61,963 nt of DNA from Oxalobacteraceae bacterium (GTDB lineage: Bacteria; Pseudomonadota; Gammaproteobacteria; Burkholderiales; Burkholderiaceae_D). Below, in pieces: positions 18,184-25,868 of the stretch (its first letter is position 1; every line of letters starts with the position of its first letter). The stretch covers positions 1-61,963 of the forward strand of contig JAJTGE010000022.1 in NCBI GenBank assembly GCA_021298555.1, in the 5' to 3' direction. The notes below the pieces were generated by a model. That model worked only from the letters and a program-made list of their open reading frames with translations, did no database searches and was not told the origin of the DNA. A program made the position numbers and the translations under genes.

Positions 18184-18758
18184 TTAAGGTAATGGTCGCG
18201 TTACAACGACAGCACCCCGGAGTTTGCCCACGCTGTAGCCCGTGGCACGATCTTGGGGATACTCAAGGCGGATTTTTTCAGCCAGGCTTGAATCATGATG
18301 GCCTTGGCATAGCGAAGCTCGCGCTGTCCCTTGCTATCTTCAGCGACTTTCCAATATTCAAGAGTTGCCGGATTGTCTCCGGCACTTAATCGGGACTCAA
18401 ACTGCGACAAGGCTTCTAGCTGCCATAAATTTGGCGTACCCATGGCTGGGTTGCGAACCCGAGTTCCTACGCGCGTCATGACGGCGTTATTTTCGGTAGA
18501 TAAGCGTTTTGCGATAGCTGGCGATACCTCTTTGCACACACTAACCGCGGCTTCTGCACCGTCACTGGTGAGCGCAGATTTCAGGCGCTGACCGAGTTGA
18601 GTGAGTAATTCATTAGCCATGAGGCGAGTAGATTGCTCTAATGCCGCGTCAAGTAATGCCGCAGACGGTGTGTTCTGGGCATATGACCCTGGTGAAAAAA
18701 TTACGCCAAAAAATACCACTAAAAAGCCAGCTAATTTGTACGGTTGAAAGTGACGCAT
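18184..18758 (-). pseudogene. Tll0287-like (DUF3365) haem-domain protein, frameshifted
   Basis: Exported protein of the Tll0287-like family: signal peptide ending SYAQ, then VCKEVSPAIAKRL and GTRVRNPAMGTPNLWQ, both typical. In the native frame it ends at 18201 with a poor tail. In the other frame the standard family ending appears (EYPQDRATGYSVGKLRGAVV) and runs to a stop at 18184. The c-type haem motif CxxCH, expected just before this part, is absent. The junction is near plus-strand 18279-18288, at GCCTG. A short deletion of length 3n+1 that removed CxxCH fits. The product cannot bind haem normally. Confidence 0.7.
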
Positions 18759-18783
18759 TATTCAGTCCTTTGCAGGCATGATC

Positions 18784-20355
18784 TCAGGGGCAGGCCAGCG
18801 TTGCCAAAGAGGATGGAATTTTTACTAAAACATACAAGCTGTTTTGGGCTACGGCTTCCAGCGACTGTAGCTCCTTGCTGTTGGCGATGTATTTGGCTGG
18901 TGCAATGGCCCAGGTAACGGGTTGAGCACACAAAATTTTGAGCATGTCTGGCGTATTGATCAATACTTTGTCGCCGGAAGAGGGTGAAAATTTTGCCGCA
19001 TCAGCTAATTCCTTTGACCAACCGTCCTTGATGTGGACTTCATCCCACTTGCTAATCACGATGAGGGGTTCTGTGAGCTTGGTATAAAAAGGAATATCGA
19101 AGCGGTAGGTTTGCAAAAGTACTAATGGCTCATCAGGCGCTGCATTTTGGCGGTAAGCCAACGCCATAGATTTTGAAGAAATAGTATCAGCACGGGTAAT
19201 GGCGATGATGGAAGCCACGCAAATTATTCCGGCAAGTGCAACCAAAGCAAATTTGGTGCGTTTGCGCAATTGCGTACCCTTGACCAGGCCTTCAGCAATG
19301 AGTGCTACCAGCGGGGGAATGACGGGTAATGCATAACCGACTAATTTTGATGTCGGAATAGAGAAAAATAACGTAATGACAGCGATCCACAACCAAAACA
19401 AGCTGCGTAATTGAACTAAGCTTGGGTCATGCAGATCGCTGCGCGGATCTAAACGCCAGCGGGCAAGTAGCCAGGGTGTCCAAGGCAGTGTAGTGAGCCC
19501 TATAACGGCCAGATAAAACCAAAACGGTTGTGCGTTATTAAATGCACTTTGCGAGAAGCGCTGGAAGTGCTGATAAACAAAAAAATAGTGGAAAAAATCC
19601 GGAAATTTTTGCTGCATCAAAATAAACCAGGGCAGCGCCACAATCAGAAATAACAATGGGCCAGGCCACCAGAATAGTTTAGGTAAGAGGCGCCAGCGTT
19701 TACCAAGTAAAAGCCAGAAAAAAATTACACCCCCGGGAAGCACGATGCCTATTAAGCCCTTGGATAACAAACCCAGCGCTGCGCACAACCATCCACCCAG
19801 CAATTGCGCTCGCCAGTGTTGGTTGGCTTGGAGGGAAAGAACAGCATCGGCAGTTAGGGCAATCGACATGCTGATAAAGCCAGCCACTAGCATGTCATGG
19901 TTGGCGTACTGTGAACCACCAAAAAACAAGGGAGTCGTGGCAAGAATCAAAAGGTACCAGCGCGAGATGCTAAGAGATATCCAGCGCCGTATCAAAATGT
20001 ATCCTGCGCCTGCAGCCAGCATCGCTCCAAAACACGAGGCCAGACGTGCAGCCCATTCGTTCGGTCCAAACAGCGAGAGAGAAACCGCCGTTAGCCAGTA
20101 AAACAAGGGTGGTTTATGAAAATAAGGCAGGCCATTGAGCGTAGGTGTGAGCCAATCGCCAGACCGCACCATTTCCCAAGCCACGCCAGCGTAGCGGCCC
20201 TCATCTGGCAACGACAAAGGACGTATCCAGCTAGTAACTAATAACCATAGCAACATCAGCAGTCCAACCACCAACGGTTCAGGCAAGGACAACAAGCGAC
20301 GAATTACGGGTGAGTAATCGGCTAAAGGCGTGCTACTGGGATTGGTTTGCTGCAT
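18784..20355 (-). CDS. ArnT-like glycosyltransferase, family 39/83
   Basis: A 523-residue polytopic membrane glycosyltransferase that uses a lipid-linked sugar donor on the periplasmic side. The catalytic-region motif LPDEGRYAGVAWEMVRSGDW lies in the first periplasmic loop, with LNGLPYFHKPPLFYW after it. At least ten hydrophobic helices follow and the C-terminus is a small periplasmic domain. ArnT adds aminoarabinose to lipid A, but other members modify other glycans; no arn genes are near, so the sugar is unknown. It is upstream of the damaged haem-protein gene and divergent from the C5-CoA operon. Confidence 0.85.
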   Translation of the reverse strand: MQQTNPSSTPLADYSPVIRRLLSLPEPLVVGLLMLLWLLVTSWIRPLSLPDEGRYAGVAWEMVRSGDWLTPTLNGLPYFHKPPLFYWLTAVSLSLFGPNEWAARLASCFGAMLAAGAGYILIRRWISLSISRWYLLILATTPLFFGGSQYANHDMLVAGFISMSIALTADAVLSLQANQHWRAQLLGGWLCAALGLLSKGLIGIVLPGGVIFFWLLLGKRWRLLPKLFWWPGPLLFLIVALPWFILMQQKFPDFFHYFFVYQHFQRFSQSAFNNAQPFWFYLAVIGLTTLPWTPWLLARWRLDPRSDLHDPSLVQLRSLFWLWIAVITLFFSIPTSKLVGYALPVIPPLVALIAEGLVKGTQLRKRTKFALVALAGIICVASIIAITRADTISSKSMALAYRQNAAPDEPLVLLQTYRFDIPFYTKLTEPLIVISKWDEVHIKDGWSKELADAAKFSPSSGDKVLINTPDMLKILCAQPVTWAIAPAKYIANSKELQSLEAVAQNSLYVLVKIPSSLATLACP

Positions 20356-20599
20356 GAAGTGATGCGTAAAAATTGGGCTGTAAAGCCGTCAGGTGGGGCG
20401 GCAAGGTGGAAAATGCTGCTAAGCAAGCATTATATCTCTCCGCTGCCAATAATTAGGGGAAAACTCACATACTTCCGTCTGCGCTACACCAGCCCGACCC
20501 CGCGTTTGAAGGAGGTAATTACCCCTTCAAAAAATGCAAATAGTCGCGGGTCAGTTCGTGCTGGAAAATACAGGATTAGATAATGGTCACATTGACACT

Positions 20600-21460
20600 A
20601 TGAGCCATCCACCATTGGACCTCGACTTGCTCAAGCCATGGATAGGTCGCACGGAAACCCGTGACGACCTGATTCATGAAGCCGCCGTTAATGCGATGGC
20701 CGCCACCCTCGATAAAGATCAGAAGCTAAGCGCAGGCGACCCGTTGCCTTTGCTTTGGCACTGGCTATTTTTTTGCGCAGTAAGCCCTGCATCCGGTCTG
20801 GGGCCGGACGGCCACCCCAGGCGTGGGGGCTTTCTGCCGCCGGTAGAACTTCCTAGGCGTATGTGGGCCGGTGGACGATTGACATTCACTGCCGACCTGC
20901 CCGTCGCTGCAGTCGCTACACGCACTTCACGCATCAAAGCGATTGATGTAAAAACAGGCAGTAGCGGGCGTTTAGCGTTTGTGACAGTTGCGCACGAGAT
21001 AGCCGTCAATGGCAAGGTCGCGATTAACGAAGAGCACGATATTGTGTATCGCGATAATCCCTTGCCTGGTGCAGCACCTGCTGCACCCAAGGCTGCACCT
21101 GCGAATGCTTTGTGGTCGCGTGTCATTACGCCTGATCCTGTGCTGTTATTTCGTTATTCAGCATTAACATTTAATGGTCACAGAATTCATTACGATCGCA
21201 GCTACACTACCGAGGTTGAGGGCTACCCTGGTCTAATCGTTCATGGGCCACTAATAGCTACCTTACTGATGGATTTGTTGCGCACTCAGTGTCCAGAGCG
21301 ACACGTACGCGAGTTTAGCTTCAGAGCTGTCAGCCCAACATTCGATACCGAGTCCTTTAGCGTGAATGGCAAATTGAGTGAGGATGGCCACGAGGCTCAG
21401 TTGTGGGCAGCGAATAGTCGTGGCGAACTTACCATGCAAGCAACCGCTTTACTGGCGTAA
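20600..21460 (+). CDS. MaoC-like acyl-CoA hydratase (itaconyl-/mesaconyl-CoA hydratase type)
   Basis: A 286-residue protein with two hot-dog halves. It has LLWHWLFFCAVSPASGLGPDGHPRRGG in the N-terminal half and the MaoC hydratase element in the C-terminal half (NGHRIHYDRSYTTEVEGYPG LIVHGP, read around residues 200-222). This is the form of mesaconyl-C4-CoA hydratase and of itaconyl-CoA hydratase Ich. Next to a class III CoA-transferase and a CitE-like lyase it fits the itaconate route, where itaconyl-CoA is hydrated to citramalyl-CoA. Start ATG 20600 is chosen by similarity of the N-terminus; 31 bases separate it from the next gene. Confidence 0.78.
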   Translation: MSHPPLDLDLLKPWIGRTETRDDLIHEAAVNAMAATLDKDQKLSAGDPLPLLWHWLFFCAVSPASGLGPDGHPRRGGFLPPVELPRRMWAGGRLTFTADLPVAAVATRTSRIKAIDVKTGSSGRLAFVTVAHEIAVNGKVAINEEHDIVYRDNPLPGAAPAAPKAAPANALWSRVITPDPVLLFRYSALTFNGHRIHYDRSYTTEVEGYPGLIVHGPLIATLLMDLLRTQCPERHVREFSFRAVSPTFDTESFSVNGKLSEDGHEAQLWAANSRGELTMQATALLA

Positions 21461-21491
21461 TCAGCATCAAATAAAGATAACAGGAATACCC

Positions 21492-22670
21492 ATGCGACCG
21501 CTGGATGGCATCAACGTAATCACTCTAGAGCACGCGATCGCTGCACCGTTTTGTACGCGCCAGCTAGCCGACTTGGGTGCGCGCGTCATCAAGATAGAAC
21601 GGCCTGGTGTAGGTGATTTTGCGCGTGCCTATGATGAACGTGTCCGCGGCATGGCATCTCATTTTGTATGGACTAATCGATCCAAAGAAAGTTTGACGCT
21701 GGATGTAAAGCACGACGAAGCTCGCGAGATATTGCATCGCTTGTTAGCTGACGCCGATGTGCTTGTTCAAAATCTGGCTCCCGGTGCTGCAGCGCGTTTG
21801 GGGTTGTCGTTCGATGATTTGCATGCGGTTTATCCCAAGCTAATCGTGTGCGATATCTCGGGTTATGGTTCCAATGGTCCGTATCGCGACAAAAAAGCCT
21901 ACGATTTATTAATTCAAAGTGAATCAGGATTTTTATCTGTCACGGGTACGCATGACGACCCTTCCAAAGCTGGCTGTTCCGTTGCTGATATTGCCGCAGG
22001 CATGTATGCCTACACAAATATTTTAGCGGCACTTATACAGCGTGGAAAAACAGGTGAGGGCTGTCACATCGACGTGTCTATGCTGGAGAGCATGGTCGAG
22101 TGGATGAATTTTCCTATGTATTACGCTTTCGATGGCGCACCGCCGCCGATACGCGCTGGTGCATCGCATGCCACTATTTATCCCTATGGACCGTTCCCTT
22201 CAGGTGATGGTAAAACCATCATGCTTGGATTACAAAATGAGCGTGAGTGGGTCACGTTTTGTGAACAAGTATTGCAACAGCCTGGGTTGGCCTCCGATGC
22301 CAGATTTTCATCGAATAGTTTGCGCAGTAGTGGGCGCAAAGAGTTGTATGCAATTATCCGCGACGCATTTTCCGCATTGACCGCTGAACAAGTCACAGCC
22401 CGACTAGACAGCGCGCAGATTGCCAATGCACGTTTAAATGACATGAACGACATATGGGAGCACGCTCAGCTACGTGCGCGTGAACGATGGACAGAAGTCG
22501 CCACACCCGTGGGGCCGATACCGGCGTTATTACCACCGGGCGCAAGCTCGGGATGGCAAGCGCGCATGGATGCCATTCCTGCCTTGGGTGAACATACCGA
22601 AGCGATACTGACTGCTTTGGGTTATACATCGCAGGCCATCGCCGAACTCAAAACATCAAAGGCCATTTGA
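21492..22670 (+). CDS. Class III (CaiB/BaiF) CoA-transferase
   Basis: A 392-residue CoA-transferase. The N-terminus MRPLDGINVITLEHAIAAPF with LADLGARVIKIERP is characteristic; the catalytic Asp is in KKAYDLLIQSESG. Family III enzymes pass CoA from a donor such as succinyl-CoA to a carboxylic acid through an aspartyl anhydride. Within this operon itaconate, mesaconate or citramalate is the likely acceptor. The ATG at 21492 follows CAGGAA. Its stop abuts the start of the lyase gene (TGAATG), so the two are coupled. Confidence 0.85.
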   Translation: MRPLDGINVITLEHAIAAPFCTRQLADLGARVIKIERPGVGDFARAYDERVRGMASHFVWTNRSKESLTLDVKHDEAREILHRLLADADVLVQNLAPGAAARLGLSFDDLHAVYPKLIVCDISGYGSNGPYRDKKAYDLLIQSESGFLSVTGTHDDPSKAGCSVADIAAGMYAYTNILAALIQRGKTGEGCHIDVSMLESMVEWMNFPMYYAFDGAPPPIRAGASHATIYPYGPFPSGDGKTIMLGLQNEREWVTFCEQVLQQPGLASDARFSSNSLRSSGRKELYAIIRDAFSALTAEQVTARLDSAQIANARLNDMNDIWEHAQLRARERWTEVATPVGPIPALLPPGASSGWQARMDAIPALGEHTEAILTALGYTSQAIAELKTSKAI

Positions 22671-23474
22671 ATGCATAGCGCAGAACCGGTTTCGTATTTG
22701 TTTGTTCCTGCCACACGACCTGAGCGATTTGATAAGGCGCTCGCTGCGGGTGCTGATCGCGTCATCATTGATCTCGAAGATGCCGTCGCGCCAGCAGATA
22801 AAAATTCAGCACGTGCTGCACTGGCTAGCTGGTTGTCTAAAGAAAAATCGGTTGCCATAAGAATTAACAGCGCTGATACAACGTGGTTTGCTGATGACCT
22901 TGCCCTGTGTGCACGCGATGGTGTAGCCGAAATTATTCTGCCTAAAGCTGGAGATGTCGCTGATGTGCATAGCGTCGTTGCAGCCGGCGCGAAATCGGTT
23001 AAGTTGTTAATCGAAAGTGCGCTAGGCATTAAAAACATAGACCAACTTGCGCAGCAAGAACGCGTTACCCGACTTATTTTCGGCAGTATCGATTTTTGTG
23101 TCGACATGGGTATCGATGCAGATGACAGAGAGCTCGATTATTTTCGGTCTCTCATTGTTTTAGCCTCGCGCCTTGCCGAATTGGCACCGCCTGTGGATGG
23201 CGTCACTACTGCAATTGATGATGTAAATAGTCTGCAAGCTGACGCCTTGCGCGGTAAACGCTTTGGTTTTGGAGCCAAGCTATGCATACACCCCAAGCAA
23301 GTAGCCGCTGTTAACTCGGCCTACAGGCCTACGGCTGATGAACTAGCCTGGGCGCGCCGCGTTATGGATGCCGCCGGCTCTGCTGATGGCGCTGCGGTGC
23401 AGGTTGATGGTCGCATGGTGGACAAGCCCGTGTTGATTCGGGCCCAGCGGCTGCTGGCTCAGTTACAGAAATAA
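22671..23474 (+). CDS. CitE-like citramalyl-CoA/malyl-CoA lyase
   Basis: A 267-residue TIM-barrel lyase of the HpcH/HpaI/CitE superfamily. Motifs: SYLFVPATRPERFDKALAAGAD, VIIDLEDAVAP (metal and substrate region), VAIRINS, and KSVKLLIESALGI with the catalytic Glu. GAKLCIHPKQV near the end is also typical. Citramalyl-CoA lyase splits citramalyl-CoA into acetyl-CoA and pyruvate, the last step of itaconate breakdown. Malyl-CoA or beta-methylmalyl-CoA are alternative substrates. It begins on the base after the CoA-transferase stop. Confidence 0.85.
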   Translation: MHSAEPVSYLFVPATRPERFDKALAAGADRVIIDLEDAVAPADKNSARAALASWLSKEKSVAIRINSADTTWFADDLALCARDGVAEIILPKAGDVADVHSVVAAGAKSVKLLIESALGIKNIDQLAQQERVTRLIFGSIDFCVDMGIDADDRELDYFRSLIVLASRLAELAPPVDGVTTAIDDVNSLQADALRGKRFGFGAKLCIHPKQVAAVNSAYRPTADELAWARRVMDAAGSADGAAVQVDGRMVDKPVLIRAQRLLAQLQK

Positions 23475-23549
23475 TTTTTCAAGGTCATTTATACTGGCGC
23501 CTAGCCGCGGGATATACGCTGATCCTGCCCCCAGCAAACGGAGACAAGC

Positions 23550-24401
23550 ATGAAACTAAGCAAAGAACAACTCGAGCAATTCGACCGCGATGGGTATTTA
23601 TTTTTTCCTTCGCATTTCACACCCGAAGAAATCAAAACACTGTCTGATGAAGTGCCCAAGCTGTATGCACAGGATCGTCCTGAAAACATACGCGAAAAAG
23701 GTAAGACTTCCGTTCGCACTAATTTTGCAGCACATATGTACAGCGAGCCATTTGCAAAATTAGGACGTCATCCACGCATGATTGGGCCAGTCGAGCAAAT
23801 GTTTGGTGAAAAGCTGTACATGCATCAATTTAAAATCAACGGCAAGATGGCCTTTGACGGAGATATCTGGCAATGGCATCAAGATTACGGTACGTGGCTT
23901 AATGATGACCAAATGCCTGATGCACGTGCCATGAACGTGGCTATTTTTCTTGATGAAGTCAATGAGTTCAATGGCCCATTGATGTTCATCCCTGGCAGCC
24001 ACAAGATGGGCGCATTAGACGCTGGCCATGACACATCCACCACCAGCTATCCGTTGTGGACTATCAGTAACGACAATATACGATCGCTGGTTGATAAGGG
24101 CGGCATCGTGGCCCCTAAAGGCCCAGCCGGTTCCATGATTATGTTTAGTGGTTGCTTGGTGCATGCATCCTCTCCTAATCTCTCACCATGGAATCGTGTG
24201 TCTGTGTATCTCAGCTTGTGTGCTGTATCGAACCACATTCGCCGTTTCAAACGTCCGGGCTACATAGCACATCGCGATTTCACGCCGATAGAAACGCTAC
24301 CCGATGATTGCCTCTTGAAATCTTACCCAGTTGATTTGCCCTGGAAAGATGGCACGCCTATCGCTGAGCAGCATGGCATACCTGATGGCCAAGCTGCATA
24401 A
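23550..24401 (+). CDS. PhyH-family Fe(II)/2-oxoglutarate dioxygenase
   Basis: A 283-residue non-haem iron dioxygenase. The facial triad is visible: His110-x-Asp112 in QWHQDYGTW and a distal His near 204 in GCLVHASSPNLS, followed by Arg215 (WNRVSVYLS) for 2-oxoglutarate. The overall pattern is close to ectoine hydroxylase-type PhyH proteins. It lies 75 bases after the lyase gene and 46 before an SAF oxidoreductase. A hydroxylation feeding the C5-CoA route is possible. Ribosome binding site is GGAGA. Confidence 0.82.
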   Translation: MKLSKEQLEQFDRDGYLFFPSHFTPEEIKTLSDEVPKLYAQDRPENIREKGKTSVRTNFAAHMYSEPFAKLGRHPRMIGPVEQMFGEKLYMHQFKINGKMAFDGDIWQWHQDYGTWLNDDQMPDARAMNVAIFLDEVNEFNGPLMFIPGSHKMGALDAGHDTSTTSYPLWTISNDNIRSLVDKGGIVAPKGPAGSMIMFSGCLVHASSPNLSPWNRVSVYLSLCAVSNHIRRFKRPGYIAHRDFTPIETLPDDCLLKSYPVDLPWKDGTPIAEQHGIPDGQAA

Positions 24402-24447
24402 GACGAAACTAAAACGAAACTAAAACAAAAATTTAGGCGAAAATTTA

Positions 24448-25791
24448 ATGAATCTTTATGCCAAGCTGCAGGCGCGTGCTGCAGCAGGAAAACCTCTGCG
24501 GGTAGGCATGATAGGTGCCGGTAAGTTTGGATCTATGTATTTGTCTCAGGTGCCGCGCACGCCCGGTTTGCATATGGTGGGTATTGCTGATCTTTCACCC
24601 GATCGTGCGAAAGCAGCGCTGCGCAATGTGGGTTGGAAGGATGATGCATTTGCAGCGTCATCATTAGAGCAAGCTGCTAAAAACGGTAACACCGCCATCA
24701 TCGATGACGGCATGGCGTTGATTACATCACCGCATGTCGACATCATCATTGATGCGACAGGTAACCCGGCTGTGGGCATAGCGCATGTATTGGCTTGCTG
24801 CGAGCATGGCAAACATATTGTGATGGTCAATGTAGAAGCCGATGCACTTGCTGGCCCCTTGCTAAAACGTCGTGCCGACGAAGCCGGCATTATTTACTCA
24901 CTCGCTTATGGCGATCAGCCTGCGTTGATTTGTGAAATGGTGGACTGGGCGCGCGCTGCAGGTTTTTCTGTCGTGGCTGCGGGTAAGGGCACCAAATATT
25001 TACCTACCTATCATTCATCTACGCCCGATACCGTCTGGCAGCACTATGGTCTTACGGCTGATGATGCTGCGCGTGGCGGCATGAATGCGCAGATGTTTAA
25101 CAGCTTTTTAGATGGTACTAAAAGCGCGATCGAAATGGCCTCTGTTTCGAATGCCACCGGATTATCTGCTCCACATGGTTTGCGTTTTCCTGCAGTGGGT
25201 GTCGATGATTTGGCGCGCGTACTGCGTCCGGTGGCAGATGGCGGCATACTGGATGTGCGCGGTCAGGTTGAAGTGATTTCCAGCGTAGAGCGTGATACGC
25301 GTCCGGTGTTTCGTGATTTGCGTTGGGGTGTCTACGTCACCTTCGCTGCTGACAGTGACTACGTTGCCCGCTGCTTTAAAGAATATGGCTTGATCACGGA
25401 CCCTAGCGGTCAGTACTCATCCATGTACAAACCGTTTCATTTAATCGGCCTTGAATTAGGCATCACAGTTGCATCGATCGGTGTGCGTGCAGAATCTACC
25501 GGCGCACCCATTTGCTGGAATGGAGATGTGGTCGCCACTGCTAAACGCGATTTAGCAGCCGGTGAAATCCTGGATGGTGAAGGTGGATTCACGGTCTACG
25601 GCAAACTCTTACCAGCCAGTGAATCGATCGCCTTGGGTGGTTTGCCATTAGGTCTGGCGCATGGCGTTAAATTGATCAAGCCAGTCAAGGCTGGTGCGGC
25701 TGTGGGTTGGAATGATGTTGCGTACGATGCGCAATCAACCGCAGTGAAATTTCGTCGCGAGATGGAAACGGTGTTTGGTACTTCGTCCTAG
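24448..25791 (+). CDS. NAD(P)-binding oxidoreductase with C-terminal SAF domain
   Basis: A 447-residue cytosolic protein. The N-terminus binds NAD(P) (RVGMIGAGKFGSMYLSQ), with a homoserine dehydrogenase-like middle and a C-terminal SAF domain (about residues 350-430, around VVATAKRDLAAGEILDGEGG and LPLGLAHGVKLIKPV). Proteins of this kind are annotated as SAF or homoserine dehydrogenase-like oxidoreductases; some act in unusual sugar or branched-acid pathways. It ends the operon that starts at 20600 and is followed by a strong terminator. The substrate is unknown. Confidence 0.8.
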   Translation: MNLYAKLQARAAAGKPLRVGMIGAGKFGSMYLSQVPRTPGLHMVGIADLSPDRAKAALRNVGWKDDAFAASSLEQAAKNGNTAIIDDGMALITSPHVDIIIDATGNPAVGIAHVLACCEHGKHIVMVNVEADALAGPLLKRRADEAGIIYSLAYGDQPALICEMVDWARAAGFSVVAAGKGTKYLPTYHSSTPDTVWQHYGLTADDAARGGMNAQMFNSFLDGTKSAIEMASVSNATGLSAPHGLRFPAVGVDDLARVLRPVADGGILDVRGQVEVISSVERDTRPVFRDLRWGVYVTFAADSDYVARCFKEYGLITDPSGQYSSMYKPFHLIGLELGITVASIGVRAESTGAPICWNGDVVATAKRDLAAGEILDGEGGFTVYGKLLPASESIALGGLPLGLAHGVKLIKPVKAGAAVGWNDVAYDAQSTAVKFRREMETVFGTSS

Positions 25792-25815
25792 GTACCCGAC
25801 ATCGTTACGCTGCAC

Positions 25816-25850
25816 TAAAAAATCGGCCTGCATGAGGCCGATTTTTTTTA
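25816..25850 (+). terminator. Bidirectional-looking terminator between converging genes
   Basis: Long stem AAAAATCGGCCT / AGGCCGATTTTT with loop GCATG, followed by T-run; the A-run on the other side gives a T-run for the opposite strand. It would stop both the C5-CoA operon and the converging aceE-like gene. Confidence 0.88.
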
Positions 25851-25868
25851 TTGATTTTTCTCTAGATC

